Shown here piece after piece: positions 7,183-13,006 of a stretch of DNA of 13,006 nt (within the stretch, counting starts at the first letter, position 1; every line of letters starts with the position of its first letter). Under the pieces are notes generated by a model. That model did not search any database. It worked only from the letters and a program-made list of their open reading frames with translations, and was not told the origin of the DNA. The position numbers were made by a program, and so were the translations under genes. The stretch covers positions 208 through 13,213 of the forward strand of contig PMNQ01000167.1 of NCBI GenBank assembly GCA_003162555.1. Direction: 5' to 3'. This DNA comes from Gammaproteobacteria bacterium. GTDB lineage: Bacteria; Pseudomonadota; Gammaproteobacteria; Steroidobacterales; Steroidobacteraceae.

Positions 7183-7781
7183 CACAGCTCCAGGAAATTG
7201 CGCAGCACGCGCGCACCGGCGGGGCCAGAGCGCTCGGGGTGGAACTGCACGCCGTGGAAATTGCCACGCGCCGATACCGCGCACAACGGGGCGCCGTAGT
7301 CGACCGTGGCGCTGCTGCGCTCCGTGGCCGGCGCCGCGTAGCTGTGCAGGAAGTAGAAGTGGTCGCCGTCGCCAAGTCCTGCGAGCAACGGGTCGGGTCG
7401 CTGCAGCTTGCAGGTGTTCCAGCCCATGTGGGGCACGGGCCTGCCGGCTGCGGGCGAAATGCGCTGCACCTCGCCTTCGAGCAGTCCGAGGCAGGGTGCG
7501 GCGCCTTCTTCCGAGCGCTCGTATAGCAACTGCATGCCAAGACAAATGCCGAGCAGCGGCTGCTGCAGCGCGCGAATTGCATCGATGAGGCCCGCTGCCC
7601 GCAGCCGCGCCATCGCATCTGCCGCGGCGCCCACGCCCGGCAGCAGCAGGCGCGGCGCGGCCGATACCACGTGCGGGTCGGCACTGACTTCGCTGCGCGC
7701 GCCAAGGCGCTCGAGCGCAAAGCGGAGTGAGGCGAGATTGGCGCCGCCGCTATTGATGATGACCACGTCCGCGCCGCTCAC
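7182..7781 (-). CDS. hisH: Imidazole glycerol phosphate synthase glutaminase subunit
   Basis: A 199-residue class I glutamine amidotransferase that hydrolyses glutamine and channels ammonia to HisF. The catalytic triad is visible: Cys80 in GICLGMQLL, His181 and Glu183 in QFHPERSG. LLPGVGAAADAM supplies the oxyanion strand, and HFYFLHSYAAP is the conserved pre-histidine strand. The start is GTG 7781, overlapping the hisB stop as GTGA. HisH and HisF form the active heterodimer; here their genes are separated only by hisA. Confidence 0.96.
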   Translation of the reverse strand: MSGADVVIINSGGANLASLRFALERLGARSEVSADPHVVSAAPRLLLPGVGAAADAMARLRAAGLIDAIRALQQPLLGICLGMQLLYERSEEGAAPCLGLLEGEVQRISPAAGRPVPHMGWNTCKLQRPDPLLAGLGDGDHFYFLHSYAAPATERSSATVDYGAPLCAVSARGNFHGVQFHPERSGPAGARVLRNFLEL

Positions 7782-8857
7782 AGCACGCCCTTGGTGCTCG
7801 GCAGATCGTGCCCTTCGCGCCGCAGCGCCGGGCGCAGGGCGCGGCCCACGCCCTTGAAGCAGGCCTCGATCATGTGATGGGTGTTCTCGCCGCGCACCGT
7901 GAGGTGCAGCGCACAGCCCAGTGCATCGCTCAGCGAACGGAAGAAATGCGGCACAAGTTCGGTCGGCAACGCGCCCACCTGGCTGCGGCCAAAGCTGCCG
8001 GCAAAGGTGAAATAGGCGCGGCCCGACAGGTCGATCGCGACCTGTGCCTCCGCCTCGTCCATCGCCAGCAGGAATCCGTAGCGGCCGATGCCGGCCTTGT
8101 CACCAAGCGCGCGCCGCAGTGCCTCACCGAGCGAGAGTGCGCAATCCTCGACCGTGTGGTGCTCATCGATGTGCAGGTCTCCCTGGCATTGCAGCCGCAG
8201 GCCAAAGCCGCCGTGACGTGCGAGCTGCTCGAGCATGTGATCGAAGAAGCCGATGCCGGTGCTGATCTGAATATCTCCCTGGCCGTCGAGTTCGACCTCG
8301 GCCGTGATCGAAGTTTCGCGCGTGCGGCGTTCGACGCAGGCACGCCGCGCCAGTAGCGCGCGCACCACCTCGGGCCAGCTTTCACCGGCGCCGGCAAGCG
8401 CAGGATGGCGCACGCGCAAGGCCCGCACGCCCAGATTGGCGGCAAATTCCAGGTCGGTGTCGCGATCACCGATCACCGCACTGTGCGCGGCATCGAAGGC
8501 ATTGCCGGTGAGCCATTCGCGCAGCAGGCCCGCTTGCGGTTTGCGGCAACTGCATCCATCGCTGGCGCGATGCGGGCAAATGCACACCGCGTCGAAATCG
8601 ATCCCCTGGGAGGAAAAGCTGCGCAGGATGAAATCCTGGCAGCGTTCGAAATCGGCGCGCGGGAACGAAGCGGTGCCGAGTCCGTCCTGATTGCTGACCA
8701 TGACGAAGCGGTAACCCGCCTGCCGCAGTTCGGCGAGCGCGGCGAACACACCAGGCAGGAAACGGATCTTGTCGAGCGCATCGACCTGCTCGTCGGCGGG
8801 CTCCTCGACCAGCGTGCCGTCGCGATCGATGAACAGCGTGGGGAGCGGCGCGTTCAT
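7778..8857 (-). CDS. hisB: Bifunctional histidinol-phosphatase / imidazole glycerol phosphate dehydratase
   Basis: A 359-residue fusion as in enterobacteria and xanthomonads. The N-terminal HAD-family phosphatase (about 1-165) has nucleophile Asp11 and Asp13 in FIDRDGTL, GDRDTD (130-135), and a zinc loop with Cys94, His96, Cys102 and Cys104 (CPH...GCSC). The C-terminal dehydratase (about 175-359) has GFFDHMLEQLARHG, DEHHTVED, RYGFLLAMDE and NTHHMIEACFKG, which carry its metal ligands, and ends STKGVL like E. coli HisB. It catalyses steps 6 (dehydratase) and 8 (phosphatase) on either side of HisC. ATG 8857 is used; GTG 8869 is in frame, would add four residues (MSQH) and would make the same GTGA overlap with hisC seen elsewhere in this operon, so it is a real alternative. 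Confidence 0.95.
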   Translation of the reverse strand: MNAPLPTLFIDRDGTLVEEPADEQVDALDKIRFLPGVFAALAELRQAGYRFVMVSNQDGLGTASFPRADFERCQDFILRSFSSQGIDFDAVCICPHRASDGCSCRKPQAGLLREWLTGNAFDAAHSAVIGDRDTDLEFAANLGVRALRVRHPALAGAGESWPEVVRALLARRACVERRTRETSITAEVELDGQGDIQISTGIGFFDHMLEQLARHGGFGLRLQCQGDLHIDEHHTVEDCALSLGEALRRALGDKAGIGRYGFLLAMDEAEAQVAIDLSGRAYFTFAGSFGRSQVGALPTELVPHFFRSLSDALGCALHLTVRGENTHHMIEACFKGVGRALRPALRREGHDLPSTKGVL

Positions 8858-8865
8858 GTGCTGAC

Positions 8866-9921
8866 TCACGGCAGGGCCTGCAACAGGCGGTCGTTTTGCT
8901 CGGCCGTGCCGATGCTCAGGCGCAGTGACTGTCCGAGCGAGGGCAGGTGGCGCAGGTCGCGGACCAGCAGCCCAGCCGCATGGCAGCGCTGCAGCGCCGC
9001 GCCCGCATCCGCAAACTCGACCAGCAGGAAATTCGCCGCGCTCGGCCACACGTGCCGGACCGTGCTGCGCGCGGCGAGTGCGGCGGCCAGGCGCGTGCGC
9101 TCGCTGATCACCAGGCTCACGCGCGCGCGCGCCTCGTCCAGCGCCGCGGGCTCGAGGGCGCGGAATACCGCCTCGATCGTCAATTGCGTCACGGCATAGG
9201 GCTGGATGACCCGCCGCAGCAGAGCAATGATCTGCGGGTCAGCCAGCACGGCTCCGCAGCGCGCGCCGGCGAGGCCATGGGCTTTGGATAAAGTGCGCAA
9301 CACGACCAGGCCGGGGAGGGCCTGCAGGTCGGCGCTCAGCGATGGCGCCCCGGAGAATTCAACATAGGCTTCATCGATGACCAGCAGCGCGCGCCCGGCG
9401 AGTGCGCCGGCCAGCGCGAGCACCGTGGCGCGGTCGATCCGATTGCCGGTCGGGTTGTTGGGCGAGCACAGGTACACCAGCTTTACGGCCGAGGTGACCG
9501 CCTTCAGCAACGCGGGCACATCCACGCCGTAACCGGATTCGCGGCGCAGCGGCACTTCGATGACCGCCGCGCCCTGTACGCGCGCGCACAGCGCGTACAT
9601 GCCGAAGGTTGGCGGCGTGATTACCACCGCATCGCGGCCGCAGCGTGCGTAGCAGCGCGTCAGCAGATCGATGGCCTCATCGCTCCCGCGACAGGGCAGC
9701 ACTGCGTCGGCGTTCACCAGATAGTGCAGCGCCAATCTCCCGGCAAGTGCTTGCGGATGTGGCTCAGGGTAGCGGTTCAGTCCCGCTTCGCTCCCGTCCG
9801 CCGCGGCACGCCATGGTAGTTCGTTGGCGTGCAGCCGCACGAGACCGGGCTCCCACACGGCGTGCTGGTAGGGCGCCAGCGCCTGGATGTCTGGTCGCGC
9901 GATCTCGGTGATCCAGCTCAC
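8866..9921 (-). CDS. hisC: Histidinol-phosphate aminotransferase
   Basis: A 351-residue PLP enzyme of aminotransferase fold type I that converts imidazole acetol phosphate and glutamate to histidinol phosphate. Family marks in order: LHANELPW (30-37), NRYPEPHP, RGSDEAID, SPNNPTGN (153-160), VIDEAYVEF with Asp183 and Tyr186, the Schiff-base Lys213 in RTLSKAHGLAGARCG, and Arg334 in SLRLSIGT, expected to bind the substrate carboxylate. GTG 9921 overlaps the hisD stop as GTGA and gives the family-standard N terminus ([18 protein letters not shown]). The longer in-frame extension to 10233 lies wholly inside hisD and is not real. Confidence 0.95.
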   Translation of the reverse strand: MSWITEIARPDIQALAPYQHAVWEPGLVRLHANELPWRAAADGSEAGLNRYPEPHPQALAGRLALHYLVNADAVLPCRGSDEAIDLLTRCYARCGRDAVVITPPTFGMYALCARVQGAAVIEVPLRRESGYGVDVPALLKAVTSAVKLVYLCSPNNPTGNRIDRATVLALAGALAGRALLVIDEAYVEFSGAPSLSADLQALPGLVVLRTLSKAHGLAGARCGAVLADPQIIALLRRVIQPYAVTQLTIEAVFRALEPAALDEARARVSLVISERTRLAAALAARSTVRHVWPSAANFLLVEFADAGAALQRCHAAGLLVRDLRHLPSLGQSLRLSIGTAEQNDRLLQALP

Positions 9922-11231
9922 GCGGCTGCTCCGGCGGCGAGCGAAGTCAGGCGTGCCTCCACAGCGGCCGCGTGCGCGTCGAGTCCCTCCAGGCGCGCCA
10001 GCGTCACGGCGACCGGTCCGAGCCCGCGCAGTCCATCGGCGCTGAGTTCCTGCACGCTCATGCTGCGCATGAAGTCGGTGACCGACAGCCCGCTGCAGGC
10101 GCGGGCATGGCCGTAGGTGGGCAAAACGTGATTCGTGCCTGAGCAGTAATCGCCCATCGGCTCTGGCGACCACGGCCCGAGGAACACCGCGCCGGCGGTG
10201 CTGATGGCGGTGAGCAGCGCACGTGGCGCGCACGTCTGGATCAGCAGGTGTTCGGGTGCGTACAGTTCGGCGACCTCGACCGCCGTCGCCAGGTTGGCCA
10301 CGACGATCAGTCTGATGTGATCAAGCGAGGCGGCGAGTATGCGCTGGCGCGAAAGCGATGGGATGCGCGCGCCGATGCGAGCGTAGACCCGCTGCGCCAG
10401 CGCCGCGGAGTCGGTTAGCAGGATCGCCTGCGCGAGCGTGTCGTGCTCCGCCTGCGCCAGCAGGTCCGCTGCGACGTAATCGGCGTTGGCCGAATCGTCG
10501 GCAATCACGCAGACCTCCGAGGGGCCGGCCGGCAGGTCGAGCGCCGCGCCGTCTGCGTCGGCCGCAACCAGCTGCTTGGCCGCGGTCACCCAGCGGTTTC
10601 CCGGGCCGAAAATCTTCGCGACCTTGGGGATGGTCGCGGTGCCATAGGCCAGCGCGGCGATCGCCTGCGCGCCGCCGATCTTGAACACGGTTTCGATCCC
10701 GCACAGTTGCGCGGCGGCGAGCACGCCGGGATCGGCGCGGCCGTCGGCGCGCGCCGGCGTGCACAGGATCCGTTGCGGACAGCCCGCGAGCGCGGCCGGC
10801 ACGGCCAACATGATGGCGGTCGATGGGAGCGGCGCCGTACCGGCCGGGACGTACAGGCCCACGGAGCGGAGCGGCCGCCAGATCCGCTCGCAGCGCACAC
10901 CCGGCTGCGTGTCGAGTGCGATTGCGGCTGGCAGTTGCGCGCGATGGAAAGTGCGCACGTTGTCGATGGCGGTACGAATCGCGGCCAGCGCATCCGCGGG
11001 CACGCTGGCCTGGCCTTGCGCGAATTCATCGGGGGTCACCTGCAGCGGGCCCAGTTCGATACCGTCGAATTCGCGCGCGTAAGCGCGCAGCGCGGCATCG
11101 CCGTCACGCCGCACCGTGGCGATGATTGTTTGCGCTTGCTTCAATACGGCCTCGTTCGCTGCTGCCGGCGCCCGCGCCAGCGCCGCGTGCCGGCCGGTGG
11201 CGTCCAGGTCTTGCCATTCGAGGATCTGCAT
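9918..11231 (-). CDS. hisD: Histidinol dehydrogenase
   Basis: A 437-residue zinc enzyme that oxidises L-histidinol to L-histidine in two NAD-dependent steps, the end of the pathway. Expected zinc ligands are Gln260 and His263 (QAEHD), Asp361 ([13 protein letters not shown]) and His420 (LDAH). The catalytic Glu327-His328 pair is in [22 protein letters not shown] and [10 protein letters not shown] are strong family signatures. Numbers run one above those of E. coli HisD, so nothing seems to be missing. ATG 11231 follows the hisG stop by 15 bases. No close ribosome binding site is visible, the nearest AGGG lying 13 bases upstream, so coupling to hisG translation may matter. Confidence 0.97.
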   Translation of the reverse strand: MQILEWQDLDATGRHAALARAPAAANEAVLKQAQTIIATVRRDGDAALRAYAREFDGIELGPLQVTPDEFAQGQASVPADALAAIRTAIDNVRTFHRAQLPAAIALDTQPGVRCERIWRPLRSVGLYVPAGTAPLPSTAIMLAVPAALAGCPQRILCTPARADGRADPGVLAAAQLCGIETVFKIGGAQAIAALAYGTATIPKVAKIFGPGNRWVTAAKQLVAADADGAALDLPAGPSEVCVIADDSANADYVAADLLAQAEHDTLAQAILLTDSAALAQRVYARIGARIPSLSRQRILAASLDHIRLIVVANLATAVEVAELYAPEHLLIQTCAPRALLTAISTAGAVFLGPWSPEPMGDYCSGTNHVLPTYGHARACSGLSVTDFMRSMSVQELSADGLRGLGPVAVTLARLEGLDAHAAAVEARLTSLAAGAAA

Positions 11232-11246
11232 AGGCGTATTCAGACC

Positions 11247-12146
11247 CTAAGCCAGCATCTTCTCGACCGGCAGCACCAGCACGGCGCTCGCGCCGGCCTG
11301 CTTCAGGTTCTCGAGCGTTTCCCAGAACACGTTTTCGCGGCAGACTGCATGCACCACCACCCGTTCCGGAAATCCCTCAAGCGGAATGATCGTTGGCGAT
11401 TCGCTCCCGGGAAGTAGCTTGCGGATCGCGGGCAGTGCGGCCCGTGGCGCGTGCAACATGATGTACTTGCTCTCCTTGACGCGCTCGACGCCGTCGATAC
11501 GCAGCAGCATCCGTTCTACCCACGCGGCCTTGAACTCAACCAGCGGCACTGGAGTGCGGATCAGCACCGCGTGGCTTTCGGCCACGGTCAACACTTCGCG
11601 CAAATGATTCGCCTGCAGGGTCGAGCCCGTGGACACGAGATCGCAGATCAGGTCGGCGCGGCCCAGGCGCGGCGCAATCTCGACCGCGCCTGACAAGGTG
11701 ACGATCTCGGCGTTGATCTGCATGCTCTTCAGAAAGCGATCGAGCATGTAGGGATAGGTGGTCGCGATGCGCTTGCCGCGCAGCGACTCGGCGCCTTCGA
11801 AGCGAGTCTCGTTGGGCGCTGCGATCGAAAGACGGCAGCGGCCGAAGTCGAGGTCGCGGAGTTTCTCGAAGCGGGCGGCCGTGCCGCGCGCGATCAACTC
11901 CAGCTGTCGCTCCTCGAGCACGTTCAGGCCCACCAGTCCCAGGTCGCAGACGTCTTCCTGCACCAGGTCCGGGATGTCGTCATCGCGGACGAACAGCACA
12001 TCCAGCGGCATGTTCTCGCCGAAGCCCATCAGCTGGTCCTTGCCACGCGACAACTTTAGTCCGCAGCGCGTCAGCAGATCGAGCGACGGCTCGGTCAGGC
12101 GTCCGGATTTCTGCACCGCCAGGCGCAGGCGTGTTTCCCTATCCAT
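11247..12146 (-). CDS. hisG: ATP phosphoribosyltransferase, long form
   Basis: A 299-residue HisG catalysing the committed step, ATP + PRPP to phosphoribosyl-ATP, normally feedback-inhibited by histidine. It has TRLRLAVQKSGRL at the start, ENMPLDVLFVRDDDIP, DLGLVGLNVLEE, and the PRPP-binding CDLVSTGSTLQAN (168-180). The C-terminal ACT-like regulatory domain is present, containing ESKYIMLHAP and ending LVLPVEKMLA, so this is the long, self-contained form that needs no HisZ. ATG 12146 overlaps the regulator stop by eight bases (ATGGATAG), and GAGG lies nine bases before it. An in-frame extension to 12242 runs inside the regulator gene and is not needed. Confidence 0.97.
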   Translation of the reverse strand: MDRETRLRLAVQKSGRLTEPSLDLLTRCGLKLSRGKDQLMGFGENMPLDVLFVRDDDIPDLVQEDVCDLGLVGLNVLEERQLELIARGTAARFEKLRDLDFGRCRLSIAAPNETRFEGAESLRGKRIATTYPYMLDRFLKSMQINAEIVTLSGAVEIAPRLGRADLICDLVSTGSTLQANHLREVLTVAESHAVLIRTPVPLVEFKAAWVERMLLRIDGVERVKESKYIMLHAPRAALPAIRKLLPGSESPTIIPLEGFPERVVVHAVCRENVFWETLENLKQAGASAVLVLPVEKMLA

Positions 12147-12456
12147 GCTGTCGATCCTCGATGCGTTGTGCCGCCAGTCCATAGCCACCATTGCCAGATG
12201 CCAGATAGCGCGCCACGCGTCCGATGGTGGTGACGCTGACACCGGTGAGCCGGTGAACTTCGCGGTAGGGCAGGCCGCGCTTCAGGTATTCCACGGCTGC
12301 CCAGCGATCGGCCATGGCCTGCAATTCCGCCGGAGTACACAGATCGCGCAGGAACAGCCGGATTTCTTCCGCGCCACGCAGGCTGGCCAGCGCCTCGATG
12401 AGGTGCCGCTCGGCCTGCGCTTCCTGGCGCCGGGTGACGTTGGTGTGGGTCTTCAT
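12139..12456 (-). CDS. TrpR-superfamily (YerC/YecD type) regulator heading the his operon
   Basis: A 105-residue all-helical DNA-binding protein. Residues 28-60 (AEEIRLFLRDLCTPAELQAMADRWAAV and on) form the TrpR-like helical body. LPYREVHRLTGVSVTTIGRV (62-81) reads as a helix-turn-helix with VSVTTIGRVARYL as recognition helix. This matches YerC/YecD-type TrpR-superfamily proteins; relatives beside his genes have been called HisR, a name I use only as a likely role. Its stop overlaps hisG by eight bases, so it is translated with the pathway it probably controls. A trp-operator-like palindrome at 12466-12489, ten bases upstream of its start, is the likely target. Histidine is the obvious effector candidate, but the sequence does not show this. 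Confidence 0.85.
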   Translation of the reverse strand: MKTHTNVTRRQEAQAERHLIEALASLRGAEEIRLFLRDLCTPAELQAMADRWAAVEYLKRGLPYREVHRLTGVSVTTIGRVARYLASGNGGYGLAAQRIEDRQHG

Positions 12457-12465
12457 CCGTGATCC

Positions 12466-12489
12466 AATGTACTAATGCGTTAATACATT
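12466..12489. promoter_or_regulatory. Trp-operator-like palindrome, likely operator of the his operon
   Basis: AATGTACTAA - TGCG - TTAATACATT is a 24-base inverted repeat with one mismatch in the arms (C opposite A). Its inner 18 bases, GTACTAATGCGTTAATAC, have the same length and outer triplets as the symmetric E. coli trp operator GTACTAGTTAACTAGTAC, which is bound by TrpR. It lies ten bases upstream of the TrpR-like gene and overlaps the proposed promoter. I infer repression of the whole his operon, including the regulator itself. Confidence 0.7.
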
Positions 12490-12513
12490 ATCATAGGCGC
12501 CCGCCACCTGCAA
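12485..12513 (-). promoter_or_regulatory. Candidate promoter of the his operon
   Basis: On the minus strand an AT-rich block reads TATGATAATGT inside GC-rich sequence. GATAAT (12492-12487) is a fair -10 box, with TTGCAG (12513-12508) as a weak -35 at a short 15-base spacing; TAATGT (12490-12485) would give 17 bases. Transcription would start within the palindrome at 12466-12489, which suits repressor control. No histidine-rich leader peptide is present between here and the first gene, so classical his attenuation is unlikely. Confidence 0.4.
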
Positions 12514-12538
12514 GTGATTGCCGCGGAAGGCCGCTGAC

Positions 12539-12568
12539 TTGACCGGTTTGCCGCTGCGCCTCTAGACT
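12539..12568 (+). promoter_or_regulatory. Sigma70-like promoter for the metX transcript
   Basis: TTGACC (12539-12544, five of six to consensus) and TAGACT (12563-12568, four of six) are 18 bases apart. The expected transcription start about seven bases later falls at 12575-12576, exactly where the P1 stem of the SAM riboswitch begins, which supports this promoter. Confidence 0.6.
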
Positions 12569-12574
12569 GCCAGC

Positions 12575-12678
12575 ACTCATCGAGACCGGCTGAGGGATAA
12601 GGCCCTTCGACGCCGGGGCAACCGTCGGAAACCCGACATGGTGCCAACTCCTGCGGCTTCGCGGCCGGCAGATGAGCG
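12575..12678 (+). ncRNA. SAM-I (S-box) riboswitch
   Basis: The aptamer binds S-adenosylmethionine and normally turns off methionine genes. P1 pairs CTCATC (12576-12581) with GATGAG (12671-12676). P2 pairs CCGGC (12586-12590) with GCCGG (12612-12616) and holds the conserved GAGGGA...GGCCC and then GCAACC (12618-12623). P3 pairs GTCGG (12624-12628) with CCGAC (12633-12637). The hallmark core GGTGCCAACTCC is at 12640-12651. P4 closes CTGC (12651-12654) with GCAG (12668-12671). All expected parts are present. No terminator with a T-run follows, so control may act on translation of the metX-type gene at 12787. Between them are a CTGCC/GGCAG hairpin (12690-12702), and TGCTGC (12726-12731), which can pair with GCAGCA (12781-12786) beside the ribosome binding site. 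Confidence 0.92.
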
Positions 12679-12786
12679 AGCATGAGGCGCTGCCGTGGGC
12701 AGTGCCGATGCGTCTTGACGACGCGTGCTGCGCCAGAGTGCCGATGAGCGCCTGTGGGCCATGGGTACCAGTCGTACGGAGCAGCA

Positions 12787-13006
12787 GTGATTTCAGTTCT
12801 TCCAAGTGCGGGTTATGCCGAAGGCGTGCTGGAATTGCCGGCGCCATTCGGGCTCCACCATGGCGGTAGCCTGCCGGCGGCGCGACTCGCCTGGCGACTG
12901 GCGGGCAAGCCCGGTACCCCAACGGTGATCGCCATTGGCGGAATTTCCGGCCATCGCTGTGTTTTCGACGCCAGCGAGCCGCGCAGTGGCTGGTGGCATG
13001 AGGTGG
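12787..13006 (+). CDS. metX: Homoserine O-acyltransferase, MetX family (5' part, partial)
   Basis: Seventy-three codons of an alpha/beta-hydrolase-fold protein, cut by the right edge. The start GTG 12787 has GGAG (12778-12781) five bases upstream. The only other in-frame start after the TGA at 12745-12747 is GTG 12754. Visible parts are FGLHHGGSLPAARLAWRLAG, the N-terminal strand pair typical of MetX, and TVIAIGGISGHRCV followed by SGWWHEV. That resembles the GGIS-type variant I associate with Xanthomonas-like homoserine O-succinyltransferases rather than the classic acetyltransferase N terminus. The catalytic Ser, Asp and His lie beyond the window. It would activate homoserine for methionine synthesis, consistent with the SAM riboswitch upstream. 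Whether acetyl- or succinyl-CoA is used cannot be read here. Confidence 0.8.
   Translation, partial: MISVLPSAGYAEGVLELPAPFGLHHGGSLPAARLAWRLAGKPGTPTVIAIGGISGHRCVFDASEPRSGWWHEV

Noticed and set aside
7183..7545. Long N-terminal extension of hisA over hisH (similar extensions exist for hisC to 10233 and hisB to 9049)
   Set aside because: They lie inside the upstream gene, match no family sequence, and the family N termini start at the coupled codons.
12456..12500. Histidine leader-peptide attenuator upstream of the his operon
   Set aside because: The leader is too short and has no run of His codons or terminator stem; a TrpR-like repressor site is present instead.
12672..12869. A 65-codon upstream frame whose ATG lies in the riboswitch P1 strand and which overlaps the metX start
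   Set aside because: No ribosome binding site, no recognisable composition, and it would run out of frame across the start of a well-supported gene. Kept only as a remote possibility of a regulatory leader frame.

Overview
This GC-rich window (about two thirds G+C by eye) looks like a gammaproteobacterial chromosome, probably from or near the Xanthomonadales/Nevskiales/Steroidobacter group. The evidence is a long-form HisG, a fused bifunctional HisB, a fused HisIE, a TrpR-family gene heading the his operon, and an S-box (SAM-I) riboswitch in front of a metX-type gene. No tRNA, rRNA, CRISPR array or insertion sequence was seen.

Left edge (1-121, +): the last 39 codons of a diaminopimelate decarboxylase (lysA family). 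A 167-base leader with two adjacent small hairpins follows.

Pilus locus (289-4438, +): four genes of an archaic (Csu-like) chaperone-usher pathway, namely a spore-coat-U-domain pilin, a periplasmic chaperone, an outer-membrane usher and a second spore-coat-U-domain protein. The second protein starts only three residues before its first cysteine after signal cleavage. It therefore seems to lack a donor strand and fits a tip position. No two-domain adhesin is present. A small secreted, cysteine-free protein with a pilin-like pattern lies convergently on the minus strand (4481-4948).

Histidine operon (12456 down to 5019, -): trpR-like regulator, hisG, hisD, hisC, hisB, hisH, hisA, hisF, hisIE. 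Together these carry out the pathway from PRPP + ATP to histidine, apart from any steps encoded elsewhere. Genes are tightly packed, and several junctions use GTGA or ATGA stop/start overlaps. The conserved N terminus of HisF, including catalytic Asp11, is recovered only if translation starts at an ATT codon (6460). Upstream of the regulator is a 24-bp imperfect palindrome with the same length and outer half-sites as the E. coli trp operator, so autoregulated control of the operon by the TrpR-like protein is likely.

Right edge (12457-13006): a divergent 330-base control region. Its left side carries the palindrome and promoter of the his operon. Its right side carries a good sigma70-like promoter, a complete SAM-I riboswitch, and the 5' end of a homoserine O-acyltransferase (metX family) starting at GTG 12787 and cut by the window edge.

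Most of the window is well-understood biology. The points most worth a second look are the ATT start of hisF, the trp-operator-like palindrome, the donor-strand-free tip subunit with its cysteine-less convergent neighbour, and the duplicated P1 strand downstream of the riboswitch.
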